Below, in pieces: positions 1-8,051 of a stretch of DNA of 58,517 bases. Position 1 is the first letter of the stretch, and each line of letters opens with the position of its first letter. Source of the DNA: Bacillota bacterium (GTDB taxonomy: Bacteria; Bacillota; Clostridia; Acetivibrionales; JANLFN01); assembly GCA_030705825.1 (NCBI GenBank), contig JAUZPR010000006.1:1-58517 (forward strand), in the 5' to 3' direction. Below the pieces are notes generated by a model, which worked only from the letters and a program-made list of their open reading frames with translations, did no database searches and was not told the origin of the DNA. The position numbers were made by a program, and so were the translations under genes.

Positions 1-1248
1 ACATCACAGCCGGAATACTGGGACAAGGTGGAAAAGCTTGTGGGTGGAGCTCCTTCAACTTTAAACCTGATATTTCCGGAAGTCTATCTTGGTAAAATTG
101 ATGAAAATAAAAAGATTGAAAAAATTAATAGTACAATGAAGAAATACCTGTCGGGCGGTATTTTATCTGCCCAAAAAACCGGATTTGTTCTTATAGACAG
201 GAAAACGTGCAAGGTTGCTTCAAGAAAAGGTTTAATAATGGCTGTTGACCTTGAAATGTATGATTACAGCAAAGGCTCCCAGTCTCTTATCAGGGCAACC
301 GAAGCAACTGTAGTTGACAGGCTTCCTCCCAGAATCAAAATCAGGGAAAATGCTTCGGTGGAAATTCCCCATATAATGATTCTTATTGATGACGAGGAAA
401 AAACAGTTATTGAGCCGATTGCAGAAAAAAAGGCATGTTCGGAAAAACTCTACGATTTTGAATTGATGCTTGGTGGTGGACATGTCAGAGGCTGCAGCAT
501 AACAGATGCTGAAGATATAGAATCTATATTGGGAGCACTTTCCAGGCTTGCAGAACCATCCTCTTTTTCAAAAAGGTATAATGTACAAAACAAAGGTGTC
601 CTGCTATTTGCAGTAGGTGACGGAAATCACTCCCTTGCAGCGGCAAAGGGGCACTGGGAAAATGTAAAGAAAAGCCTTTTACCTGAAGAAATTGAAACCC
701 ATCCGGCAAGATTTGCTTTGGTGGAGCTTGTTAATGTCCATGACCAAGGTCTTGAATTTGAGCCTATACACAGGGTCGTTTTTAACGTTGACCCCGAAGA
801 TCTGCTTGAGAAGATGCAAAAATACTTCAAGAATTATTCAGGAGTAACCTTAAGATACTTCAATAATCCAAATCAAATGAATGACGAAGCCAAAAAGCTG
901 TCAAACCCGGGCAAGGCACACCTAATCAGGTTTGTAACCTCAAAGTCACAGGGAATTATAGCAGTTGAACAACCCAAATACAACCTTGAGGTAGGTACTC
1001 TTCAGTCATTTCTTGATGATTACTTGAAAAGCTACAGTACCTGCAAAATAGATTACATCCATGGTGATAATACTGTTATTGATTTGGGCTCAAGAGACAA
1101 TTCTATAGGCTTCCTGCTTCCGGTAATGAAGAAGGAGGATCTTTTCAAAACGGTGATTCTGGAAGGCGTCCTGCCTCGGAAGACCTTCTCCATGGGAGAA
1201 GCCGAGGAGAAAAGGTATTATCTTGAATGTAGGAAAATAGTTAAATAA
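1..1248 (+). CDS. DUF1015 family protein (5' end outside window)
   Basis: The reading frame is open from base 1 (first codon aca), so the true start lies upstream; the GTG at 28 is an internal codon. About 415 residues are visible. The text resembles the DUF1015 family, a conserved bacterial family of about 400 residues with no established reaction: an early PEVYLG stretch, a central GDGNHSLAAAKGHW motif near residues 200-213 and a late DYIHGDN segment. GDGNHSLAAA is the most telling signature. There is no signal peptide and no membrane segment, so the protein should be cytosolic. A rho-independent terminator follows directly. Family assignment is by recognised motifs; function is unknown. 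Confidence 0.85.
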   Translation, partial: TSQPEYWDKVEKLVGGAPSTLNLIFPEVYLGKIDENKKIEKINSTMKKYLSGGILSAQKTGFVLIDRKTCKVASRKGLIMAVDLEMYDYSKGSQSLIRATEATVVDRLPPRIKIRENASVEIPHIMILIDDEEKTVIEPIAEKKACSEKLYDFELMLGGGHVRGCSITDAEDIESILGALSRLAEPSSFSKRYNVQNKGVLLFAVGDGNHSLAAAKGHWENVKKSLLPEEIETHPARFALVELVNVHDQGLEFEPIHRVVFNVDPEDLLEKMQKYFKNYSGVTLRYFNNPNQMNDEAKKLSNPGKAHLIRFVTSKSQGIIAVEQPKYNLEVGTLQSFLDDYLKSYSTCKIDYIHGDNTVIDLGSRDNSIGFLLPVMKKEDLFKTVILEGVLPRKTFSMGEAEEKRYYLECRKIVK

Positions 1249-1270
1249 AATCTCTAAATCTTGTTTATAG

Positions 1271-1301
1271 CAGGGGTGAACACCAATTCACCCCTGTTTT
1301 T
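1271..1301 (+). terminator. Rho-independent terminator of the DUF1015 gene
   Basis: A perfect 10-bp stem (CAGGGGTGAA at 1271-1280 with TTCACCCCTG at 1287-1296) is followed by a run of five T. The other strand has no T-run, so it serves the + strand gene; the convergent glycosyltransferase ends at 1308. Confidence 0.9.
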
Positions 1302-1307
1302 ATTTCT

Positions 1308-2669
1308 TTAACCCTTATTTATGAATTTCTTAAATTCTTCTAAAAATGCCATCCTGCCTATTGTATTTTTTCTTACCGAAGTCTTTAGTATATGAAATTC
1401 CCCGGTCAGAGTGGGAAGATTCCACTGAGCCTTTGATGAAAGGCTGTTAATTATTCCCGCAATACGTATCCAGTAAAGAACAAACCTGTATAAGGGCATA
1501 ACAAAGCAAATATACCAGTGTTTCCTTAAATATCTTCTTACTGAATTCTGACCCTTAAGATACCGTTCTGAAACTGCCAGATACAAAAAGCTGTTCAACA
1601 GATAGGCCGTATAAAGCAGAAGGTTGGCACCTATCAACAGCTGTAGCGGATAATTTATAAAAAACAGATATATCAAGGCAAAGAACCAGATAAATCTCGG
1701 AAATGCCAAGGTGTGATCCGATACTATTATCCTCATGGAAAACTTTTTAAAATAATCTTTTATACTTCCGGTATGCATTTCTTTAAATAGGCTTGCAACC
1801 TCCAGTTCTCCCCTCTGCCACCTTTGTCTCTGAATATAGAGTTTATCAATACTTTCTATTGGATCAGTATATAAAAAGGCATTGCTGCATAGCTTAATCT
1901 TACCCCCTGCGAATCTTCTTATCTGGAAGGTCATATGGGTATCTTCCCCAATAGTATCGGAATTGTATAGCTGCGTTTTAAGCAGGGCTTCCTTTCTGAA
2001 GCACGAAAATGCCCCCGACATGGTAAAAATGGAATCGGTCATAGATTGAAAGCTTCTGCCCACAAGAAAGGTTTCGGTATATTCAAACAATTCACATTTT
2101 TGAATAAGCTTCATACCCTTACTTTTACTCTGTTCTATACATACCGGGTCAATCAGTACAACTCCTGTCATGCAGTTTATTTTTTTATCGGATTCAAACT
2201 TAGCGGCCACGCTTCTTATTGCATCCTTATCTAGCCATCCGTCACTGTCTATATTTATCAGATACCTTGCAGAACTGCTGAAAATACCCTTGTTCAGTGC
2301 TTTGGACTTACCTCTGCCTGAATTTAACCACCTGATTTTCATATTTGGATGAGCCCGCTGAAAACCTTGGAAAACCTCAAAACTGCCATCTTCTTTTCCA
2401 TTATTAACAAGAATAATCTCTATCCTGCTGTTCGGATAGTTTTGACCTGCAATGGAGTCAAGACATTTTCCAATTGTATTTACTGAATTGAAGACAGGCA
2501 CTATTACCGTCACTTCAGGCATGAAGTCAAGCTTTATATGCTTATTTTTCCGGTATCCTGAAGCTGTAAAAATTCCGCTTACAATACCCGTGATTATCTC
2601 CCATATCAAAGGTATGACAAGCCAGACGCTCCAGAATATGAACTGCTGCAAAATCCTACCTGTTTCCAC
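1308..2669 (-). CDS. Family 2 glycosyltransferase, exosortase G-associated
   Basis: Membrane-bound GT2 enzyme, matching the glycosyltransferase type that accompanies exosortase G in Gram-positive bacteria. It has an N-terminal membrane segment, then a GT-A domain opening with PEVTVIVPVFNS, a DSDGW metal-binding motif, a later GEDTHMT segment and the QRQRW motif of processive GT2 enzymes, then C-terminal membrane segments. The frame is open to a TTG at 2720, which would overlap the exosortase gene by 65 bases. A GTG at 2669 preceded by GGTGAG at 7 bases looks better, and a TTG at 2651 is also possible. It is the last gene of the cassette transcribed leftward from 7864. The sugar donor and acceptor cannot be read from sequence; a role in glycosylating or anchoring the sorted protein is inference. 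Confidence 0.85.
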   Translation of the reverse strand: METGRILQQFIFWSVWLVIPLIWEIITGIVSGIFTASGYRKNKHIKLDFMPEVTVIVPVFNSVNTIGKCLDSIAGQNYPNSRIEIILVNNGKEDGSFEVFQGFQRAHPNMKIRWLNSGRGKSKALNKGIFSSSARYLINIDSDGWLDKDAIRSVAAKFESDKKINCMTGVVLIDPVCIEQSKSKGMKLIQKCELFEYTETFLVGRSFQSMTDSIFTMSGAFSCFRKEALLKTQLYNSDTIGEDTHMTFQIRRFAGGKIKLCSNAFLYTDPIESIDKLYIQRQRWQRGELEVASLFKEMHTGSIKDYFKKFSMRIIVSDHTLAFPRFIWFFALIYLFFINYPLQLLIGANLLLYTAYLLNSFLYLAVSERYLKGQNSVRRYLRKHWYICFVMPLYRFVLYWIRIAGIINSLSSKAQWNLPTLTGEFHILKTSVRKNTIGRMAFLEEFKKFINKG

Positions 2670-3243
2670 CAGCCGGCTCACCAACCTTCTGCTTAAGAAT
2701 ATGGGGCTTTGTAAAAACAATATAATAAAGAATAACTGTCAGTATAAAAAAGAGGAATCTGGCAATTACAGTATGACTTATAAAGAATGCCGCCGGCCCG
2801 AATAATTTAACAATGCTGCATATCACAAATATTCTTGCAACATTTGCAGCAAAAATATAGAAAGCACCCGCCGCTGCAAGAAACCCCTTCATCCTCCATG
2901 AATACAATGGGTAGAATGACAGAAGGCAAATATATACCAATGTTTCAATTATTCCCGAGCATTCATAGTCTATAAAAAAGGAAACTGCCTGCAGCTTGTA
3001 ATTAACGGTAACTGACAAATAGCCGGGGTAAGCCGATATCATTCCTGTAACCTTTCCGAATATATACATAATATAGGTAACACCATACCCGAGATAACTC
3101 TCGATAGTACCGGTTCCCATGTACATAAGCAACAGGAACATACCTATGCTGCCGGCTGCGAACAGGAAGAAAGCCATGTTTTTTCTTTTAAGCAAAACCA
3201 ACAAAAGAATCCATAATATTAATAGAAAGGATACAAATATCAC
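2656..3243 (-). CDS. xrtG: Exosortase family protein XrtG
   Basis: Polytopic membrane transpeptidase-like protein of 195 residues, a normal length for Gram-positive exosortases. The three residues typical of the exosortase/archaeosortase superfamily are all visible: Cys in DYECSGIIE (about residue 95), Arg in ANVARI (about 137) and His in SHTVIARF (about 156), each beside a membrane helix. Exosortases are thought to cleave a C-terminal tripartite signal and transfer the protein to an acceptor. The start is a GTG whose GTGA overlaps the stop of the preceding substrate gene by 4 bases, so the two are translationally coupled. Assignment rests on the catalytic motifs and the neighbouring genes, which match the known XrtG neighbourhood. 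Confidence 0.88.
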   Translation of the reverse strand: MIFVSFLLILWILLLVLLKRKNMAFFLFAAGSIGMFLLLMYMGTGTIESYLGYGVTYIMYIFGKVTGMISAYPGYLSVTVNYKLQAVSFFIDYECSGIIETLVYICLLSFYPLYSWRMKGFLAAAGAFYIFAANVARIFVICSIVKLFGPAAFFISHTVIARFLFFILTVILYYIVFTKPHILKQKVGEPAGGNR

Positions 3244-3980
3244 TCTGGCTCACCTCTTCGTTTTCTCTTTCCAACCGACATAACAGAGATAAATCCTGAT
3301 AAAACTATTAAGACCGATACTGAAGCAGTAAAAACTGGAAAGGTCGAGATAGTGGAAATGGTTATATACCCCGAATCCGGAGCCCTGTCTCTGCCGCTCT
3401 GATAATAAAGTTCAACCTGATATCCGCTTTTAGTGCTGCTTGCCAGCTGTGAAAGCGGTATATAAAATCCAACCCTGTTTGCCGTATTTTCATCATCCCC
3501 CCATAACCCTCCGGTACTCCAAAGGTATTGTCCCTTTTCGTTAAGAAGAAGTACAATAACCCATCTTGTATAAGGATGGTAAAAAACATAAGCTGTCCTG
3601 TTTCCCGAATCGGTTTTAAAATTTGCCGAAAACAGCCAATAGGTATATTTATATGAGTTTGAATTAAAATTTCCGATTATGTCCTTATAAAGGTCATCAT
3701 ATTTCAAATCCTTTTCTTTAGAATTTCCTTTAGTATTGTTTCCCGATCCCTGCTGCCTTTCACAGTACAGATAAAGGTTCCCTGCGGACGAGTCAGGATA
3801 CCATTTCATATTTACCATGTCCATAAAAGAGGACTCATCCCCTTTAGGATCGGATAATGAGGGTTTGTCAGCCCAGTCTGAAAAATTACCGTCAAGAGTG
3901 ATTCCCGATGCAGCCATTACCGGTATAGGAACATACAAAATACATATAACAACAAAAATCACAATAATAAATTTTTTCAT
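3240..3980 (-). CDS. Firmicu-CTERM-type exosortase substrate with CBM9-like domain
   Basis: Exported protein of 246 residues. It starts with a signal peptide (MKKFIIVIFVV through VMAAS) and continues with a segment resembling carbohydrate-binding CBM9/DOMON-like domains (ITLDGNFSDW, NLYLYCER). It ends with the three-part sorting signal: a polar linker, one membrane helix (about 20 residues from FTASVSVLIVL) and a basic tail GKRKRRGEPE. This is the pattern of the Firmicu-CTERM domain recognised by XrtG. A TTG at 3992 also opens the frame, but AAGGTGGG touches it; the ATG at 3980 lies 12 bases from that site and is preferred. It is the only protein in the window with such a tail. What it binds on the outside is unknown. 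Confidence 0.82.
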   Translation of the reverse strand: MKKFIIVIFVVICILYVPIPVMAASGITLDGNFSDWADKPSLSDPKGDESSFMDMVNMKWYPDSSAGNLYLYCERQQGSGNNTKGNSKEKDLKYDDLYKDIIGNFNSNSYKYTYWLFSANFKTDSGNRTAYVFYHPYTRWVIVLLLNEKGQYLWSTGGLWGDDENTANRVGFYIPLSQLASSTKSGYQVELYYQSGRDRAPDSGYITISTISTFPVFTASVSVLIVLSGFISVMSVGKRKRRGEPE

Positions 3981-4018
3981 AATCGGTTTCAACCCACCTT
4001 ATATACAAGTTTCCTCAT

Positions 4019-7000
4019 TTAAAGCAGAATCTCTTTTTTCTTTTTTATTGAAACAAATAAAAGTAAGAATACTGCTGCAAGTCCGGCTGTACTTAAGCCA
4101 ATTCCTTCCGCTAGATAGGGATAATTAACCCTTATCTTTAATTCATTGTTTTTCATATATATAAGGTTATGGATACTTTCATAGGTTCCGGTAATGCTTG
4201 CAAAAGAATCCAGAGCCGATACCGGGGTGAGTGTATCCCGGCTTTCCGCCTTTATATCAAGTACATTATTTTTGTTATTGATATCAAGCCTGATGATCCT
4301 TCTTTCGGGAAGAACATTTTCTTTTAAACCTGTTATCTGTTCAAGCAGCTTTATTACACTTTCATCCTTGGTTTGAAGTGCAAAAAAAGGAAGGTTAAAG
4401 CCCATGATTTCAATATTCTGATTGAATTTTGTACCTATGAAATTCATGTTCTGGTTGGAATAATATGTGTTTCCCTGTACTCCGTCCAGATTTTCAAGAT
4501 ACTCTGTTTTCCATCTGCTGTATTCCTTTGGTATGCTGTTCAGTATATCAATTTTGTTGTTGTCAAACTCAAGCAAGGGATATTTTCCGTTGAATTGGAC
4601 AGGCTGAGCCGATACGCCCAAAAACTCCGGCCTGGACGAAAAAACATCAGGCTGGGCACCGGTCATATCTATAATTACTTTTACACCTTTTTGTGAAACC
4701 GTTTTAATCAAGGCTTCTGCTTTAGACTTATTCCTGTATTCAAAACCGGATAGGAAGATCACTCTGTATTTTGACAGCTGTTCCTGGGTGTAATCATCTA
4801 TAAAATAACTTCCTCCGGTTTGCAATTGCGGAAACATATATGCAAGATTAGGTGCATATTTGCCGATACCTAACCCTTCATACTCCGGTTTTGTCCCAAA
4901 GGTGTAATTAAAAGGGAGCCTTAAAACCATAATTTTGTCAGATTTATAAACAGGCTTATAGCCTGCCTCTGAAGCGCTGTTAAGCATATCCGCTTGGTCC
5001 TTGAACTTATCGTTCTTTATTATAATTGTATCTGCACCCAATTCAAGACACCTATCAAAGGCAAAAGGTAGCCAGTTATTTTCTACAGCAGTATTTATCC
5101 AGACTATGTTACCTGAGGTTTCAGCTCCCTGCCATGCCCACCCGTATACCTGGCTAATGTTTTTTCCTGCTGGATTGTCACTCAGGTAATAACCTGGATA
5201 AGATCCGAAGGTACTCAGGTCAAGAACAGCTATCTTATGACCGGCCAGGTTTACTGCATGTTCAAGATCTTCAGATATGGCTGGAGGGGTTACACCAAAA
5301 GCCAAAACGCTGAATGAAATAAAGCAATCCACTGCTACAAGCAATAAAAGGGAAATAAGAATGCTTTTTCTTAGAGGGTCCCAGAATAACAGTCCAACAA
5401 AGAATATCCCCATTGCAAAGGGAGTAAAGCGTTCCATCCAGAAGAGCTGGTTGAGCGGCATTTTTTCAATCAAAGGTGCTGTTATTGACAGGGTCCCTAT
5501 AAAAAACAGAATTACCAAACCGAAAGCACCTCTGCTTTTTTTGTTTCCGAACAACAAACCGGCAAATGAAACTATTATTACAGACAGTCCGAAATAGAAT
5601 GCTTCCCTGTTCTGGGTCAGCCTGATCAAAGGGTTAAGCGACTGCGTAAGAGGATGCGATAGCTGCAAGGCAAGAGACGATAGTGCTCCCTGGTCAATTG
5701 AAAACATGCCTCCTTTTAGTGCGGGATATAACCAAACTCCGGCAAGCATAATTCCTGCTACTGCAAAAGCCAGTGCTTCCAAACACTGTCTCAGCTTCCT
5801 CCGGGACAAGCCATACCACAAAAGAAACGCAAACATGGTAATGCCTGCCATAGCTGCAATCATTGCATGGCATAAGGTTATCAGAAACATAAGGACAGCA
5901 ATTAAAAGTCCCGTGGTTCTTTTCCTTTTTTCAACATACAGCCAGACAGCCAGCAGCAAATACGGAAAAATCACACCGACTGCTGCTCTTGGCAGATTAC
6001 CTTCCGAAAACAGTACTCTAAGGTTGTCAGGTATAAAAAACCATAAAAATCCAAGCAGCAGGCCCAATATCTGTCTATTGGTCTTAATGCCCCAGAAAAC
6101 CCAACCAAAGGCGCCTGTTATAAATAGAGCTGCCATAAATAGCGAATAGGACACCGGAATACTGCCATGGCTGATAAAAAGAAACAAAGTATACAAGTAA
6201 TAAGGAAAAGGTGCCCAGTACCTGAAAGGCTGAATTCCGTTGTACCACAAATCAGTATAAAGCGGGAATATGTTCCCGGATTTTATGCTCTTGTAAAGCA
6301 GATCAGCCTTGAATATATGGCCCCAAGTATCCGAACCCCATGGATATGCACCGTTTCCGGTAATATATAGTATTAAAACAACTGTAGTCGGTAATATGAT
6401 ACAGAGGGAAAGTAAAAGGAATTTTTTATTTTTTCTCAAGGATGTTTTATTATCAAAATTACCGTCCTTAATATCACTGATCATTAATACATTTGAGCCA
6501 TCCCCCGGCTTACCGGATATAATCCCTGTGCCCTTATCCATTTCAATTATCTCTTCTTCACTTTCTAACTTATCTGGAACAGGTGCTATCGGGTTTTCAG
6601 GCTCCAATGTTTCAAGTTCATAGGATAAACCTGTTGCCTCGACCAGCCTTGTAATTGAGTCCTCGATTTTATCATTTTTAGAAACAATATATGTTCTTGC
6701 GGGATTCTCGCTTATTTCAAGGGATTCGAGAAGCCAGCCCGACTTTTCGGATATGGCTGATATTTTTTCAAAGAAAAAATCCCCTATATTCTCCATAGTC
6801 GGATTACATGAAGAAAAAAGGGGAGTTTCGTTCAAAAGGCACCCCTCAAACTCTGAAAAATAGGCATGTATTTCATTTTCTATCTCACTGAACTGCCAGA
6901 AAGTATCCCCTTCTTTTTTGATATAAAGTACAAACTCCCATGTATGGGGATGGATTCCGCTTTCGCCTGTTCCTATTCTTATATTGTGTCTGGCATTCAG

Positions 7001-7033
7001 GTAAAACCTGAAACGGTATGATCTTGTTGCCAT
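4019..7033 (-). CDS. Exosortase G-associated membrane protein with N-terminal 6-pyruvoyl-tetrahydropterin synthase-like domain
   Basis: A 1004-residue two-part protein. Residues 1-130 resemble 6-pyruvoyl tetrahydropterin synthase, including the zinc-ligand pattern ARHNI then HPHTWEF and the NPTMENIG motif. After an acidic linker, residues about 200-620 form a polytopic membrane domain of more than ten helices, starting near KFLLLSLCIILP and containing WGSDTWGHIFK, reminiscent of membrane glycosyltransferases/mannosyltransferases. Residues 620-960 look extracytoplasmic, and a last helix plus KKKK tail anchors the C-terminus. The start ATG has AGAGG at 7 bases. It sits 48 bases after the DPM1-like glycosyltransferase gene and just before the sortable substrate. 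A PTPS-related domain of this kind is known from XrtG loci. Its reaction is unknown and pterin synthesis is unlikely given the fusion. Confidence 0.8.
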   Translation of the reverse strand: MATRSYRFRFYLNARHNIRIGTGESGIHPHTWEFVLYIKKEGDTFWQFSEIENEIHAYFSEFEGCLLNETPLFSSCNPTMENIGDFFFEKISAISEKSGWLLESLEISENPARTYIVSKNDKIEDSITRLVEATGLSYELETLEPENPIAPVPDKLESEEEIIEMDKGTGIISGKPGDGSNVLMISDIKDGNFDNKTSLRKNKKFLLLSLCIILPTTVVLILYITGNGAYPWGSDTWGHIFKADLLYKSIKSGNIFPLYTDLWYNGIQPFRYWAPFPYYLYTLFLFISHGSIPVSYSLFMAALFITGAFGWVFWGIKTNRQILGLLLGFLWFFIPDNLRVLFSEGNLPRAAVGVIFPYLLLAVWLYVEKRKRTTGLLIAVLMFLITLCHAMIAAMAGITMFAFLLWYGLSRRKLRQCLEALAFAVAGIMLAGVWLYPALKGGMFSIDQGALSSLALQLSHPLTQSLNPLIRLTQNREAFYFGLSVIIVSFAGLLFGNKKSRGAFGLVILFFIGTLSITAPLIEKMPLNQLFWMERFTPFAMGIFFVGLLFWDPLRKSILISLLLLVAVDCFISFSVLAFGVTPPAISEDLEHAVNLAGHKIAVLDLSTFGSYPGYYLSDNPAGKNISQVYGWAWQGAETSGNIVWINTAVENNWLPFAFDRCLELGADTIIIKNDKFKDQADMLNSASEAGYKPVYKSDKIMVLRLPFNYTFGTKPEYEGLGIGKYAPNLAYMFPQLQTGGSYFIDDYTQEQLSKYRVIFLSGFEYRNKSKAEALIKTVSQKGVKVIIDMTGAQPDVFSSRPEFLGVSAQPVQFNGKYPLLEFDNNKIDILNSIPKEYSRWKTEYLENLDGVQGNTYYSNQNMNFIGTKFNQNIEIMGFNLPFFALQTKDESVIKLLEQITGLKENVLPERRIIRLDINNKNNVLDIKAESRDTLTPVSALDSFASITGTYESIHNLIYMKNNELKIRVNYPYLAEGIGLSTAGLAAVFLLLFVSIKKKKEILL

Positions 7034-7081
7034 GTTTGTTCCTCTTGTCTAAGGCGTGTTGTTTAAGCAATACCAAAACTG

Positions 7082-7864
7082 TTATTTATAGAGGCTTTCC
7101 ACCGAATCTTTGCTTGCTAAAGGCATCTGAACCTTTGCAAGCAGCATAAAATAACCCTTGATTGTTTTTGGTATATTCATTTTGCTTTTGCCTTCTTTTA
7201 AATCATATTGAAGAATCAGAGGGAATTCCCCCGCCCTAATACCTATTTTGCAGAATTTGGCAAGCAGTTCGGCCATACAGTCGAAACCATTCGTTGTTAT
7301 AAGCCTGTTCCGGTATATTTCAGCCGCTTTCCTCAAATAACCTATGTTGTATGCCCTGAAACCACTGGAATAATCAGTTATATTGGCAATAGGAAAAAAG
7401 GTTTTAAAAAAAATCAAAGCTCCTCTGCTGAATAATTTTCTAATCAGCGGGACTCCGTTCTCCATGCTGCCAGGAGTAAAACGTGACGCAACTACAAGAT
7501 CAAGGCTTTCCCGGTAAAGTTTCAGGCACATATCAGAAATAATAAAAGGATCATGGGTATTATCCGCATCCAAAGTTACCAGAATGTCATTGTCGGAATA
7601 TTTGTCAATAGCAGTGTTTATAAGGATTTTGACAGCTTCCCCCAAGCCCATGTTTTTCGAGTTGTTTATATAGTGAACATATTCATACTTGCCCGAATTA
7701 GCTTTTAATATCTCACCGGTCCTGTCGGTACTGCCATCATTAACAACCAATACATCCATTCTGCTGCCCATTTTTTTACGTAAAACTTTAAGCTTTTCAA
7801 AGAGCTTTGGCAGAGCAGCTTCTTCGTTATATGCCGGGAGACCGATTACAATTCTCTTTTCCAT
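7082..7864 (-). CDS. Family 2 glycosyltransferase, DPM1/polyprenyl-phosphate type
   Basis: Soluble GT2 enzyme of 260 residues, first gene of the XrtG cassette. It opens with IVIGLPAYNEE, followed by VVNDGSTDRT and the metal-binding LDADNTHDP. It lacks the C-terminal membrane helices of many relatives, so it resembles dolichol- or polyprenyl-phosphate mannosyl/glucosyl transferases that charge a lipid carrier. A GTG at 7876 extends the frame, but GTGAGG lies 6 bases before the ATG at 7864, which decides the start. In context it probably supplies a lipid-linked sugar to the large membrane protein or to the second glycosyltransferase (inference). Confidence 0.82.
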   Translation of the reverse strand: MEKRIVIGLPAYNEEAALPKLFEKLKVLRKKMGSRMDVLVVNDGSTDRTGEILKANSGKYEYVHYINNSKNMGLGEAVKILINTAIDKYSDNDILVTLDADNTHDPFIISDMCLKLYRESLDLVVASRFTPGSMENGVPLIRKLFSRGALIFFKTFFPIANITDYSSGFRAYNIGYLRKAAEIYRNRLITTNGFDCMAELLAKFCKIGIRAGEFPLILQYDLKEGKSKMNIPKTIKGYFMLLAKVQMPLASKDSVESLYK

Positions 7865-8051
7865 AAGTAACCTCACAGTAATGATGTTAGTTTACATAAT
7901 ACTGTGATTATAACATTAAATAAATGTCTTTTTAAAAGGCAATTATTTCTTAAAACACAATCAGATTAGATATTACTCAACTCTCCGAGTAACACATGTT
8001 TGTTTCGAGACATAAAATATAGTTGAATGATTTAAAATCCGGTGAAAATAA

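Noticed and set aside
7973-7992. TTACTC/GAGTAA inverted repeat upstream of the metalloprotease
   Set aside because: Only 6 bp with an 8-base loop; expected by chance in AT-rich DNA.
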